DNA from: Rapana venosa
Taxonomy: Eukaryota; Mollusca; Gastropoda; Neogastropoda; Muricidae
Length of the DNA: 64,000 nucleotides
Assembly (NCBI GenBank): GCA_028751875.1
Contig: CM054143.1
Location: forward strand, 63,598,328-63,662,327
Direction: 5' to 3'
The notes beneath the pieces were generated by a model. That model had not been told where the DNA came from, did no database searches, and saw nothing but the letters and a program-made list of their open reading frames with translations. The position numbers and the translations under genes are program-made. Of this stretch, positions 36,310 through 48,739 are shown piece after piece (the first letter of the stretch is position 1; each line of letters starts with the position of its first letter).

Positions 36310-38200
36310 AAAGTTTTTACTTTGACTTTGACCTAAAGGGTTTTTCACTTTTTTGGGAGGGTGAAAGGGATTTGGGGCTGTTAAAAGCAGGGGCAAACAA
36401 AGAAATAAACAGGAGAGGGAAACCCCCTTTGGGTTTGGGAACCCAAAAATGTCCCTTTAGGCCGGATTTAAAAGCGTCCAAAAGGCCTTTTTTCGAAGAG
36501 AGATGGAGAAAGGGCCCTTCCAAAATTGAAAGAAAAGGGAAAAAAGAGAAAGAGCACGGCCGGGCGGGGGACTGGCTGAAACTAAGGGATTTTTAAGCCC
36601 CCAAAGGGAAACTGCAGCAGACCGAAGGGGAAAGAGAAGGAGTGAACAGGAAGACATTCCCCAGAGGTGGGGTGCGTTTTGTGGGGACCCTTTTAACAAA
36701 AAGTGCGATCTTATAAATGTAATTTTTTTGGCCCCAGGCAGCCATGGGGGAGATTTGCAAAAAGAGGGGAAAATTTGGGCCCGATTTTTTTCTTTCCGAG
36801 GACTAATGCAGCTGGGAAAAATTTTTAATACGTTGAAGGGATTTGGGTGATAATGCTGGCAGACCCCCCAAAAGAGAATCGCAATAGTCAAGGGAGGGGA
36901 AAAATGAGAGATACCACAATTTAAAATGTTGCAAACATGGAACCCGGTAATTTCGAATTGCCCTAAAAACAAGACTGGGGAGGTTTTGGGGGATGAATTT
37001 CTGCATAGAGAATTGTTTTCGATAATGACCCCTAATAAAATTTTACAGGGAGTGGATAGAGGGACTTTTATGCATTGCGAATTCTGTTTAAGCTGTTTTT
37101 AAAGGAAGAGAAATTTTTGTTTTTTCCCTCAAGCATGGCTTTAGTTTTTAAAACCCGCGTTTTTTTGTAACTTTTTCTCTAACATCCAGTTTGGGATATC
37201 TTGAAAGCAGTAGGCCATATTTGTCCCAAAAGAGAAGGCAGAAATTTTCAGGAGTGTCACTGCTTTGAATCTGAAAAGTCATCTGCAAAAAAATTGAAAG
37301 GGGTTTATCGTTTACGGTTAATTTTAAAGTACAGTGGAATGGGTTGAAGTTAAAAAAAACAGGCCCGAACTATCCCGCGGGACGCCCCATTCCAGCGTGG
37401 GAGGGAAAAGACTGAATCTTTTTTAAAATGCGACTGCTAAATCATTCGGGAAGGTAGAAAAAAAAACCAGGGAAAAGGGGTGAACCCGTAACACCAAAAA
37501 GTTTTTAAAGAAAAAGGGAGAAAAAAATAAGTGGTCCCTAGTGTCAAAGGCTGCAGATAAGTCGATTAAAATTTAGAAGGGGGATTTTCCCTGATCAGAA
37601 ATTTAGTAAATTTGTTTTTAAAGGGTTTGGGCAAAAAGGGAAATTTTTCAGTGCTAAGGTTGACAAAAATGGCAACTGAAACGCAGGGGGAAAAAGACTG
37701 TTGGAGAAAAAGGGGGTTTTTGAGTTTTTCAGAAATACCTTTTACGGACTTTAGAGATAAAAGGGAGGTTGGAAAAAAGGTCGTAAATTTTCAGAAAAGT
37801 TAGGTCAAGGTCATCTTTTTTAGTAGTGGTGTGGGGCAAAAACACTTTTTTAGAGCTGAAGGAACTTTTCCCGAAAAAAGAAGATGAGTTAAAATATCTT
37901 TTGTGAAAGCGGGTAAAAGAGCGTGGGAGGGACTGTGGGAAAAAGAGAAGCAGGTATGGGGTCGGAAATCATATGATTTTAAACCCTCATTTCTTTGAGA
38001 ATTATCGCGATTCCTTTTTCGCGGCTTGATGAAAGAAAAGAAAGGGGTTTCCAAAAAAAATTGAAAAACGGAAATTTCCGGGTGGAAAGGATCAAAACCA
38101 AGCGAGCGAAAGTTAAAGGACTTTTTCAAAAAGAAAACAGAAAATAAGAAGGAAGTTTTAAAAAAGGGGTTTTGGGTAGAAGGGGGGAAAGGGCTAGCCT
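36310..38200 (-). mobile_element. LINE-D copy 3: CR1/L2-like element, minus strand
   Basis: Collinear with the clean LINE-D copy at 50,957-52,190 in the same orientation. The GGCTGTTGAAAG-like 3' UTR start is near 36,380, and the C-terminal region follows. On the minus strand the thumb motif SLDYCDSLLGGLP lies at about 36,870-36,900, LINE-D's KFIPQN segment at about 36,990, the PQG-region equivalent at about 37,380, and the AAFDT-equivalent near 37,550. Copy 3 extends further 5' (to about 38,200) than the clean copies, into the pre-RT region. Frames are heavily broken. The endonuclease is not recognisable. Confidence 0.65.
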
Positions 38201-39165
38201 TCGCAGATCAAAAAAGAGGGATGTGAGGGGAAAAGAAGATTTCATTTAAAAACGTCATCAAAAACTTGAAAGTGTAATACTTTTTTTTGCGAAAAGGGTT
38301 GGGGGGTTTACTTTATTGATTTTTTTTAAAAAAACTTTTTTGGGTTTTTTTCAGTTTTTGTTTTCCGCCATTTTCCCTTTTTAAATTGCCGGCGTTTTTC
38401 GTTTTTCGACCAGGGTGTCACGGTTTTTACCATGACCACATGGTCTCTCAAGGGAGGGGTAAGAGGTGCATGCATATCAAAGGGGTTGGCTTTGGGGAAA
38501 AATATTATAGGTTTAGAAGGGCATTACGGCAGGCGTTTTGAAAAAACTTCAAAGCTTGAGAAAGAAAAGTTTTTAATAAATAAGGCCTTGAAATTTCGAT
38601 GGGTAAAAGCACTTCTTCTTTCTGATAGGCCCTTTGGGAATGTTTTTTGGGGGAAAAAAAAGGTAAAAGATCCCAAAAGGGAGTTCCCTTTAATGATCGA
38701 AAAACAGACTGAGATTTGGGCTGGACCTTGTGAAACATCGTAAAAAGCCATTTAAAAAGTGACCAAATCTGTGATTTTTGGGTTTGTTTACCCGCTGGGA
38801 AAAAAAGTGGTTTGACAAAAAAAGAGAAAGACGCTTAACAAATTTGGAAAAGACTCGTTTAAAAAAAGTGGAAATTAAAGTCACCAAAAATGAAAAGTTT
38901 CTTGGGGGAGAAGGCCCGAAAATGGTCCCAAAGGGGTGATTGAAACCCCTTGGTGGAAAAAATGAAGACGCCCAAAATTTCCCTTTTACAGAATATCAGA
39001 AAAACTGGGGGTCAAAGTTCGCCTATCGCATCCCCCCCCCCCCCCCCCCCCAACTTGTCCTCTCTACAAATTAACCATCACGAACCCCCAAATATAAGGG
39101 GTGGAAACCACACCTTCTTTAAAAAAAAGAACCCTTTTAAATCTTTTTTTTACGGGAATATTGCA
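38201..39165. other. Unassigned sequence, possibly LINE-D 5' region
   Basis: Continues in the direction expected for the 5' portion of LINE-D copy 3 (minus strand), but I cannot identify endonuclease motifs. A poly-C run of about 21 bases lies at 39,031-39,051. Confidence 0.35.
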
Positions 39166-39169
39166 TAGT

Positions 39170-39410
39170 TTTTATCAGTAAATAATGAAAAAAATTATGG
39201 TATTTAATAGCGCTAAACTTGCAAAGCAAACAAAGCGAAGCACTTGCTTAAAATCTATGCCCCTTCCACAAAATATCAGTATTATCAAATTTACGCCATA
39301 CACACCACCAACCACAAAAAAACACGTGCGCGCGTACACACATACACACACACACACACACCACACACACACACACACACAAAAACACACACCAACACAC
39401 ACACCAAATT
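39170..39410 (-). mobile_element. LINE-D 3' end with CA tract
   Basis: Complementary-strand order: AATAATG tail, AATAGCGCTAAACTTGCAAA, AAGCACTTGC, then a CA microsatellite (about 39,335-39,400). This matches the LINE-D 3' UTR and tail, without coding sequence. Confidence 0.65.
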
Positions 39411-39529
39411 TTTGGGCGAGGGGTGGGATGAAGATGGCTTTTAAAAAGTAGAAAAAGACAGAGGGAAGACATCAGATGGGAACAAGTGGGTTTTAAATTT
39501 TTTCTTCATTATAACAATTTATAATTTTC

Positions 39530-39615
39530 CACACACACCCCACACACACACCACACAACACCCACACAAACACAAAAACACACACACACACACACACACA
39601 CAACACAACACACAC
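39530..39615. repeat. CA microsatellite
   Basis: Imperfect CA repeat of about 85 bp with a few CCC and AAA interruptions, lying between two LINE-D copies in opposite orientation. Confidence 0.85.
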
Positions 39616-39734
39616 ATGGTTCTCAAAACCCAGCATTCAAAAAAAGTTCTGTTCATCTTCGACATGATTTTTAAAAAATGGACAAGTTTTACAGGTTTAA
39701 ACCCTTGTAAAATGAAATAAATCTTCATACCTGC

Positions 39735-40771
39735 CAGACGGGAATGTGGAGCCCCCGCGGGGATCAGTTTGGGCCCTCTTTTTTTTAAATCTCTACACCC
39801 TTTCCCCTGTCACAATAATTAACCGTTCAGACAAACCCTCACTTTTTTTGTAGATGACTCTCAGTTCTAAGCAGTGACACACCTGAAATCTACCTTCTCT
39901 CTTGATAAATATGGCTACTGCTTTCAGATATCCAAAACTGGATGATAGAGAACAAGTTACAACTAAACGCTGATAAAACTGAAAGCTATGCTGTAGGGAC
40001 CAAAAACAAACTCTCTCCATTACAACAGCTTCAATAGAATTCGGCAATGCATCAGTCCCTCTATCCACTGCTGTAAAGTATCTAGTGTCATTTATTGACA
40101 ACAACACTCTCTATGCAAAAATCATCACCAGACCTGCAGTCGTGCTTCTATCAATTACGGCGTAATAGTGCAATTCGAAAGTACCTGTCCACAGACGCAA
40201 CAATCAAACTCGTGGCATCTCCATTCTTTCAACGTCTGGACTATTGCAATTCTTTTTTTGGCTGGTCTGCCAGCATCATCTATCCACTCCCTTCAACGTA
40301 TTCAAAACTCTGCAGTGCTCGACTAGTCCTCAGAAAGAAAAAATCTGAGCACATTACCCCTCTCTTGCGATCTCTCCACTGCTGCCTGTGCCACAAAGAA
40401 TAAACTATAAGATCAGTACCCTCTGTTACAAATGTCTCCACAAAACAGCACCCTCCTACCTCTGTGAATGTCTCCACCTGTACACCCCTTCTCGTTCCCT
40501 TCGCTCTGCTGCAGATTCCTTGTGCTTACAAATACTAGATTCAACCAGTCCACTGTTGGCCGTCGCTCTTCTCTGTTTCTGGTCCATCGATTTGGAATAG
40601 CCTCCTATCTCTCTTCGCCAAAGACCTTCTTGTGACACTTTTAAATCTGGCCTCAAGACATATTTGTTTAACCTAAGAATTTCCTCTCCTGTTTCATTTC
40701 ATAGTTATCCCTGCTTTTCAACAGCCAAAGATTCCGTCACCTTGCCAAAGTATATAACCTGTTGTGTGTGT

Positions 40772-40816
<45 letters not shown>

Positions 40817-40946
40817 TGTGTGTGTGTGTGTGTGCATTTGGACTTGTTAGAACTATTACTTGCTATTGGTTGCATGACTGTGTAAGAATGAGTTGAGTGC
40901 AAGCGCTTTGATTTGTCTGTGCAAGATACAGCGCTATATACGTTCC

Positions 40947-40985
<39 letters not shown>
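39735..40985 (+). mobile_element. LINE-D copy 4: RT C-terminal part, 3' UTR and ATT tail
   Basis: A cleaner plus-strand copy, 5'-truncated near the RT PQG motif (PRGSVW at about 39,755). It includes the motif-D-like region LNADKTESYAVGT (39,960-40,000), IRKYLSTDA (about 40,175), FQRLDYCNSFFG (about 40,230-40,262), and a C-terminal segment (40,400-40,680) equivalent to LHSAADxLCL and the GP-WN region. The 3' UTR contains a GT microsatellite (40,763-40,833), TGCAAGCGCTTTGATTTG, and GCGCTATATACGTTCCATTT, ending in about 11 ATT units. Several frame breaks show it is a dead copy. Together with the copy at 50,957 it defines LINE-D's 3' end. Confidence 0.8.
40763..40833 (+). repeat. GT microsatellite inside LINE-D 3' UTR
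   Basis: About 70 bp of GT repeat interrupted twice by GG. A CA/GT tract occupies the corresponding place in the LINE-D copies at 22,550, 29,850, 39,340 and 51,081, so it travels with the element. Confidence 0.9.
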
Positions 40986-41687
40986 GTTTTAGGAGGGGTG
41001 GAGGTGGAGAACGTTAAATCTAACACGAAAATAGCAACACGAAAGCAATATCAGTTCATATCTAGAATATATTATATATTGCTCTATTTCAAATATTGCC
41101 TTAAATGAAATGTAAGGTTGATATCTATCACATTCTCTGAGAGTGCCTGTCCATTCTTGAATAAACATATTCACAAGCCTGTATTTAAATATATGCAGAC
41201 ACATTTTTACATCCCCAACACCTTGCTAGTCATGCAGAATACTTCTCTAATTTTTGATACCAGTACTGCTTCCCAATAATGTCTAATTGTAGTAACCTAT
41301 GATAGGCCTTATACGGTAACCATTCTGCATTCACCTCTAATAATCTAAACCAATATCTTAGGCAGGTAACGAATGAATGTGTATAAAGTAGATACCTACC
41401 CAAGTCTCCATACACCATTTTGTTGGCTGTTTTGGTTGGCACTCCTAGAAACCTTTTACATGCACACATATGCACATTTTCTTTGTGTTTCTAACCTATT
41501 TATTCCCTATTTATGCAGCATACAGCAACATTGGTTGTATTTTCGTATCGAAAATTGTGAATAAGTGTTCGCTGTCATTTAAAAAAAAAACTCTAATTAA
41601 GCTGAGCTATGCCTTATTGCCCTTTTTTTGTTAAATCAGTATACCCTTTCTCGTTGTAAATTTTAAATCCAAAAACAAAAACTATTC
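40986..41687. other. Apparently unique AT-rich sequence, no gene seen
   Basis: Good-quality sequence of ordinary composition between the LINE-D ATT tail and the assembly gap. I see no domain, RNA gene or repeat in it. Confidence 0.5.
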
Positions 41688-42187
41688 NNNNNNNNNNNNN
41701 NNNNNNNNNNNNNNNNNNNNNNNNNNNNNNNNNNNNNNNNNNNNNNNNNNNNNNNNNNNNNNNNNNNNNNNNNNNNNNNNNNNNNNNNNNNNNNNNNNNN
41801 NNNNNNNNNNNNNNNNNNNNNNNNNNNNNNNNNNNNNNNNNNNNNNNNNNNNNNNNNNNNNNNNNNNNNNNNNNNNNNNNNNNNNNNNNNNNNNNNNNNN
41901 NNNNNNNNNNNNNNNNNNNNNNNNNNNNNNNNNNNNNNNNNNNNNNNNNNNNNNNNNNNNNNNNNNNNNNNNNNNNNNNNNNNNNNNNNNNNNNNNNNNN
42001 NNNNNNNNNNNNNNNNNNNNNNNNNNNNNNNNNNNNNNNNNNNNNNNNNNNNNNNNNNNNNNNNNNNNNNNNNNNNNNNNNNNNNNNNNNNNNNNNNNNN
42101 NNNNNNNNNNNNNNNNNNNNNNNNNNNNNNNNNNNNNNNNNNNNNNNNNNNNNNNNNNNNNNNNNNNNNNNNNNNNNNNNNNNNNNN
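41688..42187. other. Assembly gap, 500 N
   Basis: Exactly 500 ambiguous bases, the round number used for gaps of unknown length. Sequence quality differs sharply on its two sides, and the satellite array begins immediately to the right, so array length on this side is unknown. Open frames crossing the gap are not real. Confidence 0.98.
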
Positions 42188-42299
42188 GGAGATGGTACTT
42201 CGCCAAAACAAGCAGACAACACATACGTTGATGATGAGGATTATGGTAACGATGGTGATACAAATCATAGGGGTGTAGGGCCAAAAGAAGCGGGCCACA

Positions 42300-42640
42300 C
42301 CTGTACTGATGATGATGATAATGGTAATGATGATATCAATTATAGAGGTGTGCGGCCAAAAGAAGCGGAGCACACCTGTACTGATGATGATGATGATAAT
42401 GGTAATGGTGATATCAATTATAGAGGTGTGCGGCCAAAAGAAGCGGACCACACCTGTACTGATGATGATGATGATAATGGTAATGATGATATCAATTATA
42501 GAGGTGTGCGGCCAAAAGAAGCGGACCACACCTGTACTGATGATGATGATGATAATGGTAATGATGACATCAATTATAGAGGTGTGCGGCCAAAAGAACT
42601 GGGCCACACCTGCACTAATGAACATAACGGTAATGGTGAT
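42300..42640 (+). repeat. Subarray, about 75-78 bp unit, four near-identical copies
   Basis: Four units with the core GGTGTGCGGCC, AAAAGAAGCGG, and ACCACACCTGTACTGATG, then a GAT run and GGTAATGATGATATCAATTA. They differ by a few substitutions and one GAT triplet, so they are a recent local expansion just inside the gap edge. Here the right arm has one extra base relative to the left, making the inverted repeat imperfect. Confidence 0.85.
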
Positions 42641-43379
42641 GATGATTATAATAATGGGGGCATGTGACAAACAGAAGGGGGCCACACATGCATTAACAAT
42701 GATGATAATGACGATGGTAACGTGGATGGTACTATTGATAGGCGTTTTTTGTCAATGGAATTTGACCAAACCGGCACTAATCTTGATGATGACGGTAATA
42801 TTAGTTATACAAAGTACAGGGGTCTCTTGCCACAAGAAGTGGGCCATTCCTGCATCGATGGTGATGATGATGATAATGGTCATCATCATGATGGTAATGA
42901 CGATGGTACTAATGAAACAGCTGTATGGCCAAAAGAAGTTTGTCAAACCTGCATGAATGATAATGAAGATGATGATGATGATTATTATAATGATAAGAAT
43001 ACTGATGATAGAGATGTGTGGCCAAAAGAAGTGGGCCACACTTGCATTGATGAAGGTGATGGTAATGATGATGACACTTAATTGAGGGGTATGTGGTCAA
43101 ACAAGTGGGCCATACCTGCATCGATGATGATCATGATGATAATGATGATGATGGAATTGACAAGGGTGTGTGGCCATAAGAATTGGGCCACACCTGCAGC
43201 GATGATGATCATAATGATTATGCTAATAACAATGATACTAATGATAGGGGGGTGTGGCCAAAAGAATTGGGCCACACCTGCATCAATGACAATGATGATG
43301 ATGATGATGATGATGGTAATGACAATAATACTAATGATAGGAGTGGTTGGCCAAAAGAAGTGAGCCACTCATGTATTGA

Positions 43380-43880
43380 TTAAGATATGACAATGGTGAT
43401 GATGTTAGTATTGATATAGTAGTGAGCCACTCATGTATTGATTAAGATATGACAATGGTGATGATGTTAGTATTGATATAGTAATGTGGCCAGAAGAAGT
43501 GGGCCACTCATGTATTGATTAAGATATGACAATGGTGATGATGTTAGTATTGATATAGTAGTGTGGCCAGAAGAACTGAGCCACACATGTATTGATTAAG
43601 ATATGACAATGGTGATGATGTTAGTATTGATATAGTAGTGAGCCACTCATGTATTGATTAAGATATGACAATGGTGATGATGTTAGTATTGATATAGTAG
43701 AGTGGCCAGAAGAAGTGGGCCACTCATGTATTGATTAAGATATGACAATGGTGATGATGTTAGTATTGATATAGTAGTGTGGCCAGAAGAAGTGGGCCAC
43801 TCATGTATTGATTAAGATATGACAATGGTGATGATGTTAGTATTGATATAGTAGTGTGGCCAGAAGAAGTGAGCCACAGC
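43380..43880 (+). repeat. Higher-order repeat: 62-77-77 bp units
   Basis: The word TATGACAATGG starts at 43,386, 43,448, 43,525, 43,602, 43,664, 43,741 and 43,818, giving spacings 62, 77, 77, 62, 77, 77. The 62-bp unit lacks about 15 bp covering the left hairpin arm and its spacer (GTGGCCAGAAGAAGT-like). The three-unit block of 216 bp therefore repeats twice, a true higher-order structure. Units are otherwise nearly identical. Confidence 0.9.
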
Positions 43881-44459
43881 TACATTGAGGATAATAATGA
43901 TGGTAATGATGATGATAGTAACAATCAGGGTGTCTTGCCAAAAGAAAAGGGCTACACCTGCATTGATGATGATGATGATGATGATGATGGATGATGACGA
44001 TGATGATGGTGATGATGATGATTCTTATGATAAGGGCATGTTTCCAAAGAAGTGGAACACACCTGCATTGATGTGATGATGATGATGATAATAATGGATG
44101 ATGTTGGTGATGATGATAATGGATGATGATGATGAATGACGGTGATTCTTATGATAAGGGCATGTTTTCAAAGAAGTAGAACACACCTGCATTGATGTGA
44201 TGATGTTTGTATTGGTGACGATACTTATCGTAGGGATGTATAACCAAAAGAAGTAGGTCACACCTGCAGCGATGGAAATGATGATACAAATGAAAGGCGT
44301 GTGTGGCCAAAAGAAGTGGGTGACACCTGCATTGATAGTGATGATGATGATGATGATACTAGAGATAAAGGTGTGCAGCCAAAAGAAGTGGGAAACACCT
44401 GCACAGATGATAATGATGGTAATGATCATGATACTAAAGATATGGGTGTGTGACCAAAA

Positions 44460-45290
44460 GAAGTAGGCCACACCAGCATTGTGGATGATTCTGATAATGA
44501 TGACAATGGTAATAAGGATACTAATGATAGGGATTTGTGGTCAAAAGTAGTAGGCCACACCAGCATTGTGGACGATTCTGATAATGATGACAATGGTAAT
44601 AAGGATACTAATGATAGGGATTTGTGGTCAAAAGTAGTAGGCCACACCAGCATTGTGGACGATTCTGATAATGATGACAATGGTAATAAGGATACTAATG
44701 ATAGGGATTTGTGGTCAAAAGTAGTAGGCCACACCAGCATTGTGGATGATTCTGATAATGATGACAATGGTAATAATGATACTAATGATAGGGATTTGTG
44801 GTCAAAAGAAGTAGGCCACACCAGCATTGTGGATGATTCTGATAACGATGACAATGGTAATAATGATACTAATGATAGGGATTTGAGGTCAAAAGAAGTA
44901 GGCCACACCAGCATTTTGGATGATTCTGATATTGATGACAATGGAAATAATGATACTAATGATAGGGATTTGTGGTCAAAAGAAGTAGGCCACACCAGCA
45001 TTGTGGACGATTCTGATAATGATGACAATGGTAATAATGATACTAATGATAGGGATTTGTGGTCAAAAGAAGTAGGCCACACCAGCATTGTGGATGATTC
45101 TGATAATGATGACAATGGAAATAATGATACTAATGATAGGGATTTGAGGTCAAAAGAAGTAGGCCACACCAGCATTGTGGATGATTCTGATAATGATGAC
45201 AATGGTAATAATGATACTAATGATAATGATGACAATGGTAATAATGATACTAATGATAGGGATTTGAGGTCAAAAGAAGGGGGCAACATC
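44460..45290 (+). repeat. Subarray of 87-bp units, about nine copies
   Basis: The word GGCCACACCAGCATT recurs every 87 bp (the CCACAC start falls at 44,468, 44,555, 44,642, 44,729 and 44,816). Units contain GGATGATTCTGATAATGATG, ACAATGGTAATAATGATAC, and TTTGTGGTCAAAAG. The period is 29 triplets, so a 288-codon Asp/Asn-rich frame on the plus strand and a 289-codon Ser/Leu-rich frame on the minus strand stay open by arithmetic. An in-unit duplication lies at about 45,205-45,260. Confidence 0.9.
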
Positions 45291-45419
45291 TGCATTGATG
45301 ACGATGATGATGGTGGTCATGGGGATAATACTAATAACATTTTGTGAACCAAAATCTAGGGCCAATCTGCATTGCTGATGATAATAATGGTGACAGTAAT
45401 GATGACGATACTGATGATA

Positions 45420-46184
45420 GGCGGGGGGGGGGGGGGGGGGGGGCCAAAACAAACTGTCACACCTGCACTGACAGTGACGATGATGGCAATGATGATGATA
45501 TCAATGATAGGGGTGTGTGACCAAAAGTCGTGGGCTACACCTTAATTGATGATGATGATAATGACGGTAATAATGATGATATTAATGATAGGGGTTTGTA
45601 GCCAAAAGACGTGGGCTACACCTTAATTGATGATGACAATGATGGTAATGATGATGATATTAATGGTAGGGGTTTGTAGCCAAAAGAAGTGGGCTACATC
45701 TTAATTGATGATGATGATGATGATGATGATGACGATGACGATGATATTAATGATAGGGGTTTGTAGCCAAAAGACGTGGGCTACACCTTAATTGATGATG
45801 ACGATGATGGCAATGATGATGATATCAATGATAGGGGTGTGTGACCAAAAGACGTGGGCTACACCTTATTTGATGATGATGATGATGATGATGGTAATAA
45901 TGATGATATTAATGATAGGGGTTTGTAGCCAAAAGACGTGGGCTACACCTTAATTGATGATGACGATGATGGTAATGATGATGATATTAATGGTAGGGGT
46001 TTGTAGCCAAAAGAAGTGAGCTACATCTTAATTGATGATGATGATGATGAAGATGATATTAATGATAGGGGTTTGTAGCCAAAAGACGTAGGCTACACCT
46101 TAATTGATGATGATGATGATGATGATAATGATGATGATATTAATGATAGGGGTGTGTGACCAAAAGAAGTGGGTACACCTTAAC

Positions 46185-46218
<34 letters not shown>

Positions 46219-46235
46219 AATGATGATGATGATGA
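45420..46235 (+). repeat. Subarray with GTAGCC/GGCTAC arms, about 78-bp units
   Basis: About nine units in which the arms usually read GTAGCC and GGCTAC (for example 45,598-45,603 and 45,614-45,619), followed by ACCTTAATTGATGATGAC and GATATTAATGATAGGGG. A poly-G run of about 22 bases (45,422-45,443) opens the block. Some units have GTGACC on the left arm. Several units carry longer GAT runs. Confidence 0.85.
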
Positions 46236-46240
46236 TAATG

Positions 46241-46508
46241 TATGGAATTTATATAGCGCTGAATCTTGTAAAGCAACAAATCAAAGCGCTCAGATTTTTT
46301 TCCGAGAATAAAGGAATAAGCACTCATGTGCTTTTTTACATCCAGTCCCCGTGTGTATGCGGTTTGTAAATTTTGTCATCTGTTCCCACCGGCACACAAT
46401 GGCCTACTCTTTCGAAAAGCGGAACAGGATTTAACGTGTGTGCAAGATGTTCTGCATGCGTTCGCACACGGGGCCTCGGTTTATAATCTCATCCAAAGGA
46501 CTTTGGTA
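46241..46508 (-). mobile_element. SINE-A copy inserted in the satellite, LINE-D-type tail
   Basis: Minus-strand SINE-A without its tRNA-like head: it starts (5') at the AAAGTCCTTTGGATGAG module (about 46,505), runs through CCTGTTCCGCTTTTCG, GTGTGCCGGTGGGAACAG and GCACATGAGTGCTTATTCC, and ends with GAGCGCTTTGATTTGTTG, CAAGATTCAGCGCTATATA, and AATTCCAT followed by ATC triplets of the array. The last ~55 bp match the 3' end of LINE-D. It is 5'-truncated, as expected for incomplete target-primed reverse transcription. Confidence 0.85.
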
Positions 46509-46847
46509 ATGATGACCATATTAATGACGGGGGTTTCTAGCCAAAATGAGTGGGCTACACCTTAATTGATGATGATGATTATATGGCTATGATAATACTT
46601 ATGATAGGGGTGTGCAGCCAAAAACAAATGTATAACACGTGTATAGATGATGATAATAATGATGATGATGACGACGCCAACGTTGATGACGATGATGATA
46701 ATAATGATGATACCAATGCTAGGAGTGTGTGGCCAAAAGAAGTGGGATACACGTGCAATGAAAATGATGATGGTGATACTAATGGTAAGGGTTTATGGCT
46801 AAAAGAAGTGGGTCACACCTGCATGAATGATGATAATGATAATGATA

Positions 46848-46880
<33 letters not shown>

Positions 46881-48310
46881 GTGGTGGTGATGCTAAAGAC
46901 GGTGGAATTTATCCAAACTAAGTAGACAACACTTTCATTGATGATGACAGTGATGGTAATGATGATGATACTAATGACAGAGATGTGTAGCCAAAAGAAG
47001 TCAGCTACATATGCATTGATGATGATGAGGATGATACTGATATTGGTGTGTAGCAAAAAGAAGTGAACCACACCTGCATTGATGGTGAGGATAATGATGG
47101 TGAAGATAATGATGGTAATGATAATGATACTAACGATAGGGGTGTGTGACCAAAACAAGTCGGCCACATCAGCATTAATAACGATGGTAATGATGATGTG
47201 GCCTAAAGAAGTGGGCCAAACGTTCATTGATGACAATGGTCGTAATGGTTGTAATATTAATAATAGGGGTGTGTGGCTAAAATAACTGCATTGGTGATGA
47301 TTATGATGATGATTAAGATAATGGTCTGACCAAGAGAAATGGACCACACCTGTATTGATGACGATGATGACAATGAAAGCTATCATGATCATACTAATGA
47401 TAGGGGTGATACAGGTAATATAGGTGTATTGCCAAACGAAGTGCACTGCACCTTCATTGACAGTGATGATGATGGTAATGACCGACGTTTGGGGCTAAAA
47501 GAAAACCTTCAACGAGGATGATGATGATGGCAATGATGATGATGGCAATGATGACGATACTAATGACATTGGTGTTTGAAAAAAAAGGGACACACGTGCA
47601 TTGATGATGATGATTATGAGTACGATATAACTGATAGACGTGCATTGCCAAAAGAATTGGGCCACACCTGCATTAATGATGATAACGATGATGGTAATGA
47701 TGATGATTTATATATAATGTTAATGATGATGATGGTAATAATGATACTAATGATAGGAATATGTGGCAATAATGATACTAATGATAGGGATGTGTGGCCA
47801 ATAGAAATGGGCCACACCTCCATTGATGATATGGATGGTATTCATAATGATACTAATAATAGGGGTGGGTGGCCACAATAACTGGGTCACACCTGCAGTG
47901 ATAATGATGATGATGATGGTAATGACAATAATGATAGGGTTGTGTGGCCAAAAGGAGTGGGCCACACCTGCATTGATAATGATGATGATTTTAATGATGA
48001 TGATAATAATTATGATACTATGATTAAGGGTTGTGGCCAAAAGGAGTGGGCCACACCTGCATTGACGATGATGATAAAGGTAATGACGATGATAGTAATA
48101 GGGGTGTGTGGCCAAAAGAAATCGGACACACCTGCATTGATGGTGATGATGATGATGATGATGGTAATGAGGATGATGATGGTAATAACGATGATACTAA
48201 TAGGGGTGTGTGGCAAAAAGAAATTAGACACACCTACATTGATGATGATGATTATGTTCATGATACACAATTGATAGGGGTTTGTGGCAAAAGAAGTGGG
48301 AAAATCTGCA

Positions 48311-48343
<33 letters not shown>

Positions 48344-48422
48344 ATAATGATGATGATGATGATTATGGTAATGATGATGAACTAATGAAAAGGGGGTGTG
48401 ACCAAAAGAAGTTGACTACACC

Positions 48423-48477
<55 letters not shown>

Positions 48478-48702
48478 GATGCTAAAGACAGTGGCATTTA
48501 GCCAAAAGAAGTGGGCCACACCTGCATTGATGATGATGATGATGGTGATGGTCATTATGATGATACTAATGACAGAGATGTGTGGCAAAAAGTGGGACAT
48601 AACCAGAATTAATGACAACAGTGGTACTAATAACTTAAGTGAATGATACTAATGATAGGGGTGTGACCAAAAGAACTGAGTCACACCTGCATTAATGATA
48701 AA

Positions 48703-48739
<37 letters not shown>

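Noticed and set aside
41614..42685. Open frames of 200-340 codons across the N run
   Set aside because: Most of their length is the 500-N gap, which cannot be translated.
44481..45347. A 288-codon Asp/Asn-rich frame (plus) and a 289-codon Ser/Leu-rich frame (minus)
   Set aside because: Both are products of the 87-bp repeat, whose length is a multiple of three. No flanking coding sequence, start context or conserved domain; both strands are open equally.
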